Positions 1-11,521 of a stretch of 64,000 nt of DNA are shown here, in pieces (positions within the stretch are counted from its first letter, which is position 1; each line of letters starts with the position of its first letter). The DNA is taken from positions 2,258,001-2,322,000 of the forward strand of contig OZ014420.1 in assembly GCA_963965975.1 (NCBI GenBank), given 5' to 3'. Made by a program: the position numbers and the translations under genes. The notes below the pieces were generated by a model. The model saw only the letters and a program-made list of their open reading frames with translations. It was not told the DNA's origin and ran no database searches. The stretch comes from Xestospongia bergquistia (lineage: Eukaryota; Porifera; Demospongiae; Haplosclerida; Petrosiidae).

Positions 1-1594
1 CATAAGAGGTGGAGTCATACGTTCTAATGAAAGTGCGGGAAGCCATATATTGAATAATGGTGAGCCATAGGCTTCTGGTTGGCTTAGGTTGTTAAACGTG
101 TAATAGTCACATATCAACTTTGTAGGTTTACAATATAATGTTATTCCAATATTATAACCTGGTCTATGGGCTCCAGTCATAACCTATATTACACATTGTA
201 TATAACATTGATGTCCTTAGTGGTAATAATCCATTCAATCTATTTATGTTTACATAGGATCTCAATCTATTTCTAGCCGATTACAACAGCTGGTAGACTC
301 TGTTGCTGTTGATCAGATAGGCTCTAAATATAGCCACAACTCTCATGTATCATCTCGTAAAAATGACAAGCAATTTAACTCTGGTTCACCAGAAGTCATC
401 ACTATTTCTGATTCACCTTCACCTGCTTCTCCACCAGCTTTAATTTCAACAAATCATGTTCCTGGAGTTATTCAAGTGCCAACAATTGCATCTTCACATT
501 CTGTCAAATTAGATGAAGCAGCCATTTTGAAAACTATTGAAAATTCTCGTAGGTATCGAGATTTTATCATGAAGCAAAGCAACTTAAAACGTAACTTTCA
601 GAAACAGATTGACAAAAAGATTGCCAATGCTCCATACCCAAAGACATTCCGTCAAGTATGGCCCATTATTCCAGTACAAGATCCTAGCTTTGTCAAAAAT
701 CTGGGCCTAGAAACTGTGACTCAGTTTTTTGAACAGGGCACACACACAAAATCTCCTCCAGTGTCCAAAGTGAAACCTATTTGCAATCAGTGTGGATGTG
801 ATTTTGCTTCGGCATGGCAAATCAGAAAGAACAACGCCAAGCAAGTGTTGCTATGTGAGTCATGTGACTTCACTAATTTAAAGCTTCTTCAGAGAACAAA
901 GTTGGCAACTCAACTCAAAGAAATTGTAGAGAACATCCGAAAAGATGAAGAGAAATTTAATACAGACTGTGAAGATGCTAGAAAGCAAATCATTGCTCTT
1001 GAACGGTCTTCTATACTGTCTAGTGCCCAAAAATCTCTTAATAATAAGCCCAGTAACCATGGATCTCAAGCACATGCTAATCATGTGTCCACCAGACATA
1101 CAGTTGTAGATGTAACTAAATCAAACGAGATAAAACGGCCAACTATTCCTAGTATTTTAACATCTAGAGGTGGTTTTCAAATACAAGAAAGAGTCTATAG
1201 TACCTTAGAGACATCTCGTAAACGTCCTTCTGATCAAGACTATGCCACTCCCTCACGAAAGTCTGCTAAAACTTCTTCTAATCTTGATCATACTCTCTCT
1301 CGTATCACTCAACAGCTCCTTCGTAAACAAGTTGATGAAAAAGTACAACAACATCGTCAACAACATTCTCCTAGCCCCACCCCTCATGTTATTACTAAAA
1401 CTCCACCTCCTCCTTTGGAACAAATGGATGTTCTTAATCACACACCTAGTCCCACCCCACCAGAGCCAAAAGTCCTTCAAAGTACACCTCCACCTCTAAC
1501 AAGTGTGTCATCTAGTGGAGGAGATAATAGACGAAGTCGTCGTAAAGGCCAGCCACGTCAAAACAGACAGTTAAGTAGTTCATCTGATATCTAA
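1..1594 (+). CDS. GATAD2: GATAD2/p66-like NuRD subunit, 3' part (5' end outside window)
   Basis: Coding exons 1..59 (partial at the left edge) and 258..1594, joined in phase across a GT..AG intron and ending in TAA. The product carries a GATA-type zinc finger at 782-865, with spacing C-X2-C-X20-C-X2-C (CNQC ... CESC), followed by a basic helical stretch. This is the second conserved region of p66 alpha/beta, the subunit linking MBD and CHD4 parts of the NuRD deacetylase/remodelling complex; it acts in the nucleus. Upstream of the finger is a Ser/Pro-rich stretch and a region ending in RQVWPIIP. The C-terminal third is low-complexity, rich in Pro, Ser and basic residues. The family call rests on the single degenerate GATA finger and its flanks; a different GATA-finger protein is possible but less likely. 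The first exons lie left of the window. It converges with the UBE2U-like gene, 245 bp away. Confidence 0.8.
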
Positions 1595-1839
1595 GAGACT
1601 ATAATACATGGAACAAGTACTACTCACAATGTGTTAGACTCTCCTCATTTGTACTATATCTTGTTTTGGCACTACCTTAATTCATTGTCTATGCACACAC
1701 TTGATATTATTCAATTTATACAATATCAATATTCAATAATTATCAGTTTTGTGCATCATACAAAATAATATTAAACTAAATTCTTATCATACTTAGAATT
1801 AAGGTGTCATAGGCAACACAACAGGAATGGATGTGGTGA

Positions 1840-3763
1840 TTATGAACAAAAATTGACATCAATACTTGATGTGATATCGAGTTCACTTTCATCTAATGTT
1901 GTTGTCCAAGGTACTAGTTCATTAATAGCATTGTCATGACCGCACTCTTCATCTAAAGAATCCTCTGAAATAGAATTTAAAATGGTATTATAAAATAAAT
2001 AAAAATATAGTAGCAATGGCTTAGCTTAAATATAATATCAAGCAAAAAAATTATAACATGCAGTGTTTCTTCAAGATATAAACTAAAATAAATGATGCTT
2101 GTATTTTCATAATGATTACCTTGACATTTTGTGAGGAATTGTTTATTATACTAACCTGTTGCTGTGCTCTCTCTACTGGTATATAGAGCCATTAACTCAG
2201 CTATTCTCTTCTGTTTATAGTCAGTACCTTTTACTGGTTGTTTTGGCTTTTGTGATGACACACCATATTTCAATGATAGATGTCTGTAAAATGTACATTG
2301 TGTAAGGACTAACATAAGAATATGACATTGATGTGCTTACTCTTGCATACGTCTTTGCAAATCTTCATGTCTGTGATGTTCAGTTTTAAAGTGAACTTTT
2401 TTCAGTAAATGATCCCTCTCTAATAACTGGATAACTAAAGCATGGTAACAATAATGTCATAAGACTATTTGCTAACAGTGATTATGTGAGTTATATTTAG
2501 GAACAGATGTAGCTAGTCCTTTCCATAGTACATGGTAGTCATCGAATGAAATCTGTTTAAGTTTTTCTTGATGTGAGGTAGAAGGAGTAGGAGGAGTTTT
2601 ACAGGGTGAGGAATTTAGAGATGATAGAACATCAGTACCATATGGAGTTAGTCCAGCTACAAAAATAATACATAACTAAGTGCAGTGGTGGAGAACTAGG
2701 GGGGCAGGGGGCTGGAGCCCCCCCACTTTTGAAAGTGGGGGGTCTCAGCCCCCTTACTGTTTGATTTTTGACTGTGTGATATACAAGTATGCATGACGAA
2801 TTGCACTCCTCACTTTGGTAATTTTTAGTTAATTTTTTTAAATAAGATTTTCATTTACATCTATCTGATTCTTCACTAAGCACTTGCCCCCCCCCCCCCA
2901 CTTTTCAGTAGCTGTCTCCACCCCTGAAGTGTGATCACACTGGACTTCAAGTGGAAGTACCAATGTTATAGGCACATTTTGTGTCATGTACATGAATATA
3001 AAATTTCTTAACAAACCTTCAATTCTCAAACTGGCACTAACACAATCAAATACCATTTGTTTATACGTATGTGGTGTATTTTTGTAACAATATGCTGCTT
3101 CACTGTTAAGAACACAACCTTGGTCCAGTTCTGGATTACTCAAGAGAGTCTATACATTTTATAAAGGACAGCTAAATACAAACATTGAGCAAACCTGTAG
3201 AGCTAGTAATAAACTAGTGAGTGATAATTCTTCATTCCATCCATGTTTTAATAAACTCATTGAGGGTACTCCATTATTAGGATCAACTGAAAGTATAGGC
3301 AATATAAATGAAGGTTAGCAACCAATTCTTACAAAAGATGACATCATCATAATCAGTGTGATTACAATGGCCTTAAACCCTTAACCCTATAGCCATAATA
3401 CTTACCATTGGGATGATAGGGGATTGTCACAAAATGGACAGAAGGTGGCTGTGTATTGTAATACTCAGAAAATACTAGACTTAACAGGAAAACACCACCT
3501 GAAGTACAAAGAGTTCAATACATTACCACATTACTGGAGATACTGTAGTTTACAAACCTTCCCAAACAGTCCCATTAAGTCCATCAATCCTTGCATTCCA
3601 GTGATACAGATAATCATCAGTTACTGGGCTAGCTGTTATGCCCTAACATAATTTAGAATCTGCATCTGATCTTTGTCAGTTATTGTATTACACTTACTTT
3701 AACTGGTAACCTTTCAAGGTTGGCTAAATCTCTTTTGAGCAAAAGAAATGCTCTAGAATGCAT
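1840..3763 (-). CDS. UBE2U: UBE2U-like ubiquitin-conjugating fold protein, catalytic Cys replaced by Ser
   Basis: Nine exons on the minus strand: 3698..3763, 3558..3642, 3406..3498, 3195..3286, 3017..3149, 2477..2656, 2341..2434, 2156..2283, 1840..1964. They close in one frame to 331 aa. The N-terminal ~150 residues form an E2 (UBC) fold: start MHSRAFLLLKRD, then a YHPNVDP segment, then a conserved TLLSNPEL helix region. The C-terminal extension also resembles human UBE2U (FDDYHVLWKGLATS, LSLKYG, an acidic tail with ELVPWTTTLDE), which separates it from ordinary E2s. Residue 90, in the GVPS motif (codon 3261-3263), sits where UBE2U and other E2s carry the active Cys. It may therefore be a UEV-like scaffold and not an enzyme. 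A MITE-like element lies in its fifth intron. It is divergent from GK5, with 136 bp between start codons. Confidence 0.88.
2683..2926. mobile_element. MITE-like element with inverted ends and 5-bp target duplication
   Basis: The left end reads CAGTGGTGGAGA. The right end is GTCTCCACCCCTG, whose complement is CAGGGGTGGAGAC, so the first 12 bases match with one mismatch. AAGTG flanks the element on both sides (2678-2682 and 2927-2931), as expected of a target-site duplication. Inside are a G/C-rich hairpin (about 2717-2747) and a run of 13 C (2887-2899). There is no coding capacity, so this looks like a non-autonomous DNA transposon. A 5-bp duplication does not assign it firmly to a superfamily. 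It lies in the fifth intron of the UBE2U-like gene. Confidence 0.7.
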
Positions 3764-3899
3764 CTTTGATTATCAAGCATAGTGTCGTTCCCATAGTGAT
3801 AAAATTAGAAGGGTGTGGCTGGAGCAAGCAAAGAGGAGGGTCCAGCACGACCACACGTGCGAGAATCAGAAGAGAAGATTGACCTTTTACTGGTAAACT
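3764..3899. promoter_or_regulatory. Divergent promoter region, UBE2U-like / GK5
   Basis: Only 136 bp separate the two outward-facing start codons, so both core promoters and 5' UTRs must lie here unless non-coding first exons exist further out. I see no clear TATA box. Inferred from gene order alone. Confidence 0.45.
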
Positions 3900-5450
3900 A
3901 TGTCTAACTCTTATTGTATTGGAGTAGACATCGGTACTAGTCGTATAAGATGCGTTATGGTCGGCAAAGATGGACAGATGTTAGCACAGAAAGAGGTTCC
4001 AGTGCATGTTATTCATCCAACCCCAGACGGCTCAGAAATTGATCCTGAAGAGTTATGGGAGGGCTTTAAGAAGGTAGTGAAGGATGCAATGATAAGTCGC
4101 TCTTTAAAGCCCCAAGATGCAGCCTGTCTTGGTATCACAACTTTGCGATGTACTTTTCTTCTTTGGGAAAGAGAGAGTGGGAAACCTCTGTGTAATTTTA
4201 GTACCTGGCAAGATCGACGTGCAGCACAAGATTGCATTGATTGGAATAAATCTGTGCAAATGAAATTTTTCCACACTGGAGCTAACATAGCTCATTTTTT
4301 TACTCGTAATAAACGTTTCATGGCAGCCAGTGTTATTAAGTTCATAACCAACCAAGTAAATGTTCGTCTTTGGTGGACTCTCAATCGAATTGATGGTAGC
4401 CGAGAGAGAGCTAAACGTGGTGAACTCTGTTTTGGTACTGTAGATACATGGATCTTATGGAAGTTAACTAATAGGCAGGTTCATGCAACTGATTATTCTA
4501 ATGTTAGTGGTACAGCAATATATGACACTTATCAGTTAGATTGGAGTGGATTGTTGCTAAGTGTGTTTGATATTCCTCGTGAAATGTTACCTAAAGTCAA
4601 AGACAGTGGTGGGTCATTTGGGAACTGTGCTGAAGAAATATTTGGAGCATCCATTCCAATAACAGGTGTCATCTCAGATCAAACTAGTGCTACATTTGCT
4701 CAGATGTGTTGGGAACCAGGTGATGTCAAATGCACAATTGGAACAGGTATGTTTATTAACATCAATACTGGCCGAAAACCACATGCCTCTGTCACTGGGT
4801 TTTATCCTGTCATTGGTTGGAAAATAGGAGCAGATTTGACATTTCTGGCTGAAGGGATGTTTTCAAGTATTGGAAGTGTGGTTGAGTGGGGTAAAAGATT
4901 TGGACTTTTTGAAGATGTGTCTGAGACAGAAACAATGGCATCCTCAGTAGATAGTTCTGCTGGCGTTTGCTTTGTGCCTTGTTTTGATGGTATTCAGGCA
5001 CCTCACAATGATCCTCACTCCACAGGTTCTATTATAGGGATCACACATAACACTAAAAAGTCACATGTGGTCCGAGCCATGTTGGAATCATTCGCATTCA
5101 TTGGCAGGCAATTGTTTGATGTAGCTCGTGATGAAATTGAATATCCTCTTCGAAAAGTACGCGTTGATGGTGGTGTGTGTCAAAATGATTTTGTGCTACA
5201 GTTGTTATCAGATTTATTACAACTGCCCCTGGAAAAACCAAAGGAGCTAGATAGGACAGTCTTTGGTGCAGTCTATGTTGCTGGTCTTGCCTCGGGGTTT
5301 TGGCAGTCTCGAGATGAGATTCAAGCACTTTGGGAGCTGGATAAGGAATTTTTACCCAAAGATGAGAGTGCAGAAAATACACAGGTCTATAAGACCTGGC
5401 AAAATGCTGTTGAGCGTTCGCTGATGTGGTATAAACAAGATATAACCTGA
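3900..5450 (+). CDS. GK5: Putative glycerol kinase 5 (FGGY carbohydrate kinase), intronless
   Basis: A single uninterrupted 516-codon reading frame, the only complete intronless gene in the window. The N-terminal FGGY domain opens with the phosphate-binding GVDIGTSRIRC motif and contains WQDRRAAQD. The C-terminal domain carries the ATP-binding GTGMF loop (about residue 280) and the VDGGVCQND motif near residue 422. Two insertions (around HFFTRNKRF and FVPCFDGIQAPHNDP) resemble animal GK5 more than classical glycerol kinase. GK5 is predicted to phosphorylate glycerol or a related polyol with ATP in the cytosol; vertebrate GK5 has been linked to skin lipid metabolism. The start is the first ATG, at the end of the short divergent promoter. 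Length matches the family (about 520-530 aa). The lack of introns could reflect an old retrocopy or intron loss, but I see no poly(A) scar. Confidence 0.93.
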   Translation: MSNSYCIGVDIGTSRIRCVMVGKDGQMLAQKEVPVHVIHPTPDGSEIDPEELWEGFKKVVKDAMISRSLKPQDAACLGITTLRCTFLLWERESGKPLCNFSTWQDRRAAQDCIDWNKSVQMKFFHTGANIAHFFTRNKRFMAASVIKFITNQVNVRLWWTLNRIDGSRERAKRGELCFGTVDTWILWKLTNRQVHATDYSNVSGTAIYDTYQLDWSGLLLSVFDIPREMLPKVKDSGGSFGNCAEEIFGASIPITGVISDQTSATFAQMCWEPGDVKCTIGTGMFININTGRKPHASVTGFYPVIGWKIGADLTFLAEGMFSSIGSVVEWGKRFGLFEDVSETETMASSVDSSAGVCFVPCFDGIQAPHNDPHSTGSIIGITHNTKKSHVVRAMLESFAFIGRQLFDVARDEIEYPLRKVRVDGGVCQNDFVLQLLSDLLQLPLEKPKELDRTVFGAVYVAGLASGFWQSRDEIQALWELDKEFLPKDESAENTQVYKTWQNAVERSLMWYKQDIT

Positions 5451-5863
5451 TCACAATAATAATCATGAATTATATTTAGTATTAGTCTTGGAAATACTAT
5501 TTTTGAGCTTATTAATTTAGAACAGAACAAAATAGTCTACAAAGAAAACATAATATTACTGACCAAAATATCTAAACGTACATACATGTACGTACATCGT
5601 GTTAATACACAAACACTTGTTATATACAGAGAGGATGGAAAAGAGAGATAATTGAGTTGAAATTTAATGACACACATAAACAAAAGTACATTGCAGAGTG
5701 TCCAATTTTTTTAATTTTTTAAATAATTTTGAAATGGTTTGAAAAGTGTTTGTGTAAACCATGATGTACACATTTCGTAGTAATCATTATACTAGTATAT
5801 AATTGTTAGATTCTTGTAAATGAAAGGTGTAGGTAGTATACATTAAGAGATTTACTGCAAATT
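5451..5863. other. Convergent intergenic region GK5 / CSNK1G
   Basis: 413 bp between two stop codons, AT-rich, expected to hold both 3' UTRs. A near-palindromic alternation of GTAC and ATG steps occurs around 5577-5598. I see no gene or clear repeat. Confidence 0.6.
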
Positions 5864-8800
5864 CTATTGAACTGTGGGTGTTTTTCTTCGAGTTCGTTTT
5901 CTAAAACAACAACACCTATAAAAATGAACCAATAATCATACAACAGAAACACAATATGTCTTTGACACTAAGTAACTATCTCAACAAAATTATAGTACTG
6001 TAAACTACAAGGTGATGAAATTCTCAACTACTCCTGGACTTGTGTTTATGTGAATGGCAAAAGTATGCAAGGAATTTAATTTGTCTGTGTGTGCTATGTA
6101 TACTATTTCTTATTTTTAACTCCCGTGCATACCTTGTTTCAATTATAACGTGCACATCATCGTCTTTTGTTTGTGGTCCTGATATTCTATGATCATCATT
6201 AGGAGGACCATTGCTAGTTCTGTGAGGAATACTACTATGTCCACTGTGTATTTGTATATGAGGGTTATCCAATCCAGGACGAATAGGTGTAGAATGAATA
6301 CCCTAAAATAATGATTGTACAATAAATTGCTGACAATTATTATGAATACATGTGTGACACTAGTGGTTACCACAAAATGTTAGAGATATGACACATATAC
6401 TTGTTTTCATAGAGGTACATTGAATGCAACGTGCCTCGTAGCAGGAATGGCTATAATACAGCACTGTACATACCCCTATAAGCTGTTTTACTGATGATGC
6501 ATTACCTAGCAGTAAGAACACAAAAGCAGTGGGAAGCAAAAGTAATGACTCTGCAGAGTCCTTACTTATAAGCTAAAGTGGGTCCTCTTTGTCAGTGGGT
6601 TATGTTAGCCTATCTATTACTAAAAACAGCTTTGCAATAATACACAGTCACACTCAATAAACTGTGGTTACTTGCATTTTTAAAGGAATAGATAGACATG
6701 CAGATTTCTTGGTACACATATCACAAATAATTAATTAATACCTTGCTTTTGGGTAATTATGTTAATCTGATAGAGGAGTTGACATTCTAATTAATGCTCA
6801 CAATAATATAAGGAAAGATTTTTAGCAATTTTCTACACGTACATTCATGAAATCAGTTAGAAAGTTGCCCAGGTCACTTTACTGGCCAGATTTAAACAGG
6901 CCAACCATTTTAAATAGCTATACTTACTTCATTGGGATGTGGTCGAGAAGGTGGAAGTGTAGAATGTGTACCTGGTTCATATAGAATGGTACCAATAGGT
7001 GTATTCTAAGAGAAACAACAAGATACGTGGATAATAGCTATCCTATGTCTCTGTGTTACTTCATAATACAAATAGCTATCTTAGAGAAGAGTTACCATTA
7101 ATAAATTCTATACTATTTGTGAGTTACCAGTGTAAACAAGTGCAAAATAACTTACTAATTCTTTGCCTGTCCAATCAAACATGCCATCATCAATGAAACC
7201 CATCCTATCAAATAAATCTTGAAACACTTTGCGAAGGTAGTTGTAGTCAGGTGTTTCAAAGAAGTCTAATCTTCGAACATAACGTAAATAAGTCGCCATT
7301 TCTTCTATCAAAGTAAACGAGTTTATACACGACTAATATAATATTGTCATTCTTACCTGGAAATACTTCACAAAGAACTTCAATAGGAGTTGATCTCTTC
7401 GTTTCTCCAATCTTTTGATAACGTTCTTTGAGTGTGTCGGCCTTTAAGCCCTGCCAAGGAAGGCTGCCTCGCAAGAAATACATAAACATATGTCCTAATG
7501 CTTCTAAATCATCTCTCCGACTTTGTTCTGGAAAAATAAAGAGTGGTAACTTTAATGATCATAAATAATAGAGTAGGACCAATAGAAAGTTAGATATCAT
7601 TTGGTATAATAGTCAGTGGACAATATAGTAAAAACAATATCACAACATTTTCAGTTTACCTTGATATGACTAAATATTACTAACACATATAAGTGATTAC
7701 ATCCATACACATTACACAGTAAATGACAACTTCCATAACTGTCTACGTGCAACCTAAAATATCTCCAAACCTTACATTTTATTCCTGGTTTGGTTATTAA
7801 AGCAGCTAGGTATTCCAAGTCTGACAGATGAAATGCTTCAGCTATGCAAACAATTATTACAATGAAAAAAGCAAATAAATCATAAACAACTACACTAATT
7901 TTCAACAGTTCATGTTCCACGTGGCATGACACTTAATACTGCATACAGTATCACTTGGTTATATCAAATTTCAATATTCCAATATGGTAATAAAGGAATC
8001 ATGTATCACACAGGTGCAAGAAAATACCATATCAACAACAAAAATAATACTGAAATATTGCCCAGTCTTAAGTTAGTTTATAATAAGATTCACAGTACAT
8101 TGTTTCAGATCCACTCTCACATAGTCAGAGGACTATGGAATGCATTGAGATCTTATTTTTATTCAAGATCGCAATAACTCACAAAAAATTGAGAACTGAT
8201 TAAGCAAAATGCTACAGTTTCTTAGCAATTATGAAAATTGGGCCATACTTACCTTTACCAAGATGTGTATTAATACTCATATATCTTGCTGTCCCTGTTA
8301 GACTCTTGTGTTCTCGATAAGGAATATGTTTCTGTGTTTCAGGATCAATGTACTCTTTTGCTAATCCAAAATCAATGATATGTACTATATTTTGATTGGG
8401 TGTGCCATATCGGCCCATAAGAAAGTTCTCTGGTTTGACATCACGATAGATTAGATGCTTACTATGTACATACTCTATACGGGTTATCTAAGATAAGTAA
8501 ACATTATTTGATGTCTCAAACAATAAGATTAACTTACTAATTGAATTGCTATCATTAGTACAGTTTTGAGTGAGAATTTTCTGTTGCATAGATCAAATAA
8601 GTCCTCTAAACTTGGACCTAATAATTCCAAGACCATTGCATTATATTTGCCACATGGTCCAAAATAGTACACTTGTGGAATACCAACTGTATGAGTGTGT
8701 GAGAAAGAAAGAGATAACTGAATTTATTCCTTCATTTGATAATCAGCATTTTACATAATGACACATATTGTCACAGTGACTATTCCAGCTACAACTAGTG

Positions 8801-9090
8801 CAAAATTGTAAAAACAACAAGAGAAATATATAGTGGATATTTGGTATTTGAGTGTGATAAGACATATGTGAGCATGGCCCACTGAGATGATGGTTGACTT
8901 GTACATAATCAGACTCACCAGCATTGCCTAATGTTCTGTAAAATCTATACTCCAGGTGAAGTTGTGGCGCTCTTGATTTCATAGGTTCCTGAAGAATCAA
9001 ACAAATCATGAACTTAATTATATTCTAATTATATGAATGTACCAGTTTGATAGCTACATGTTCATTGTTGTATAAATTCTTGCCTAGAGA

Positions 9091-9122
<32 letters not shown>

Positions 9123-11033
9123 CAAGTTAAGTATGCTGATATTACAACACACACACCAGCTGATTGAGCCTGATTCCCACTACATATATAGCAAACACTA
9201 TACAAACAATGATCTTGCCTGAGTACATATATGGGATGACATGAACAAGAAGTCACATGAAAAGTCAAAGTCTAGACCTGTTTGCTAAACAACAGGAACA
9301 ACACATTCTAACTACAAATGTAATGTTTAAATTAGAACTAGGAAAGTAAGAACTTCAAAGAAAGAACTTCAAAGAAAGGAAGGACAATTCATACAAAGTT
9401 TGACCTTATGTGAGTTTATTGATGACAATTTCAAAAGGGGTAGAACTAGTAAAACTTAAGCCTATGTACAGAGCAGTCTTTGAATTAGATAATATGCTGA
9501 CTGGCATATGTACATAGCTAAAAGGAGAGCTTGCAGTTCTGATTGACAGACAAGTGATACAAGTGTTTGGGTGGATACCCTCTTATTGCATACATAATTA
9601 GCACTGCACATGTTTTAATTATGATAAATTATGTATATTATACAATCATTCCTTCAGTTAAGTTATAAGTTATATGTGACCAGTCCATAGCCATACATCA
9701 AGTTTAACATTATCTACTTTTACTTTCAAATCTACATTTTTGGCAATAACATATTACTTTGTTATTATAATTAGGGTATAATAGAAGATGATTGTCAATT
9801 CAACCATTTCAAAGGGTCAAACAAACTTTGTAAGCAGCCATGAAAGGGTTAGATACATTGTTATTGTACAAAAGATAATTTTGTCTTTCTCCTTATATGG
9901 TAATTCTAAATATAGAACATTAACAAAACAGCTGGTCACAATGGAATGATGACACATGTCACATAAATAAAAATGTTTACAATGAAACTAAGTTATGGGT
10001 CTGGCTACATGTTATAATTATTAATTGGTTAGCCAAATTAAACAGCACATGACAACTACCATGATGTATAAATAAACTACAATGGCCTGATGTCAGAATG
10101 ACATCAATGCAGATGATATCACTTGTACACCATGCAACAATGACAAAATAAGCAAATAATATTCATACTCACATAGAAGCTAACACATATAATGTTTCAG
10201 ATAGAGTAATAGCCCATCTTAAGAGCAGGGGGTATCACATTCATTTGTCAAGTCTTTTATAATATTCAAAAGACAAAGGCTATAGGTGACTGCAGTGCAA
10301 GTCAAGCATGAATGTTAATTAACTATATTTCATGTATGAGGAAATATCTATTGAGTGCTAATACTGTTAAAATAGCAATCAAATCAATCTCTATTAACAA
10401 AAAGTCACTACACTGTGAATTGCTTAATAATTCCTAAACTATACAGGGGTTTTAAGGTATAACACCAACTAGTTTACACACCAAATTCAGCTTGTTCTTT
10501 AGATGGTGTTAAAATAAAAGTGTCACAGATATACCTTGTTCAAGACAATCACTTTGACTAGTAGACTATAGAATAGCAAAGACATAACATACCAATTAGT
10601 ATTTAAGAACTATAAGAGATATATACTGAATAGTATAGAAGAGCTAAAAGAGTTCACCAACTACAAAGTCAGCCACAAGAAAGATATTGAATACAATCTG
10701 GTACACAAGTGGTAATAGTCCACATAGGAGACAGTATATTTGAAAAATTAACTAAATTACACTGTTTAATATCCTTGAAAGGACTCAGTTAATGACTTCC
10801 AATCAAAGGTCACTTCCATGGAGTGATTTCTCACCTAATCTCAGTTCTCCAAAGTTGCCACACCCAATTTTCTTGCCCACTCTGAAGTTAGGTCCTACCA
10901 TTAGCACTCCTCCTGTTGAGCCAGCGGATGCTCCAGATCTGCCTGAACCACCGCCTCGGGGACCACGTCCAGCCCCTCCCATTCGATGGGGGTCCTCTCT
11001 TCTCCCTCTATCCCTCCTATCAGAAGAAGCCAT
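5864..11033 (-). CDS. CSNK1G: Casein kinase I, gamma class
   Basis: Ten exons: 10835..11033, 9043..9083, 8919..8988, 8538..8686, 8253..8487, 7357..7527, 7156..7304, 6928..7005, 6133..6302, 5864..5900. They close to 432 aa. The Gly/Arg/Ser-rich N-terminus precedes the kinase domain: glycine loop IGCGNFGE, catalytic YRDVKPEN (Asp169), DFG at 192-194, and the CK1 signature [19 protein letters not shown]. The tail motif after the kinase ([15 protein letters not shown]) is typical of the gamma class. CK1 gamma is a membrane-associated Ser/Thr kinase that phosphorylates LRP6 in Wnt signalling. Vertebrate forms end in a palmitoylated Cys cluster; this one ends [12 protein letters not shown] with basic residues but no Cys, so membrane binding may differ, or an alternative last exon exists. 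Intron 1 is long (1.75 kb) and its 3' splice site follows a CT microsatellite. Confidence 0.95.
9084..10834 (-). other. Intron 1 of CSNK1G, 1.75 kb without recognisable gene
   Basis: AT-rich sequence between CSNK1G exons 1 and 2. Apart from the CT run at its 3' end I see no open frame of coding character, no inverted-end element and no tandem array. First introns of this size often hold regulatory sequence, but nothing specific can be shown here. Confidence 0.6.
9086..9122 (-). repeat. (CT)n microsatellite at a CSNK1G 3' splice site
   Basis: On the transcribed sense strand this is an unbroken pyrimidine run ending directly at the AG before the exon that starts GCAAGAATTT. It therefore serves as the polypyrimidine tract of intron 1. 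Confidence 0.85.
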
Positions 11034-11521
11034 TACTTCTAGATGTCTATGATCAAACTCTCAGTTCAGATGTGTTAACTCAGTACTTTATACACCACAA
11101 AATATTTAAGTTTGATTGACTATTACAGCCCTCTGGATTGTAATAGTTATATATACCTATGTAGTAAAACAACAAAATTAGGCTATATTTCATTTTAATA
11201 TCTATAGTGTTTACTCACCTGTTGAAGTGTGTGTAAATCAAAACGGATTAGTATCTTTGACAGGACTCTACACTATAAAGATAATCTGCAAGACGATGTC
11301 AAACTTGCACACTCTACCCGTTATAAACAACACAACTAGTACTTAAGATGGAGTTGAGGTAAGAGTAGATAGTAAGCAATAATGGCGTTTTCCTTTCTCC
11401 TTTTAATCTATCATCGAACGACTTGCTAAAGTCAGTGGGACACGCTGCATGTGATTATCATGTGAGGAATCCGTATACTCTTATGCTATTAGCCTATTAC
11501 GTCCGTATACTTGAATTAACA
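11034..11521. promoter_or_regulatory. Divergent upstream region, CSNK1G / NDUFA13
   Basis: 488 bp between outward-facing start codons, containing both 5' UTRs and presumably both promoters. No motif is strong enough to name. Confidence 0.4.

Noticed and set aside
10792-11119. Plus-strand open frames with Pro-rich translation
   Set aside because: Antisense of CSNK1G exon 1 (Gly/Arg-rich N-terminus) and its 5' flank; no homology or splice context of their own.
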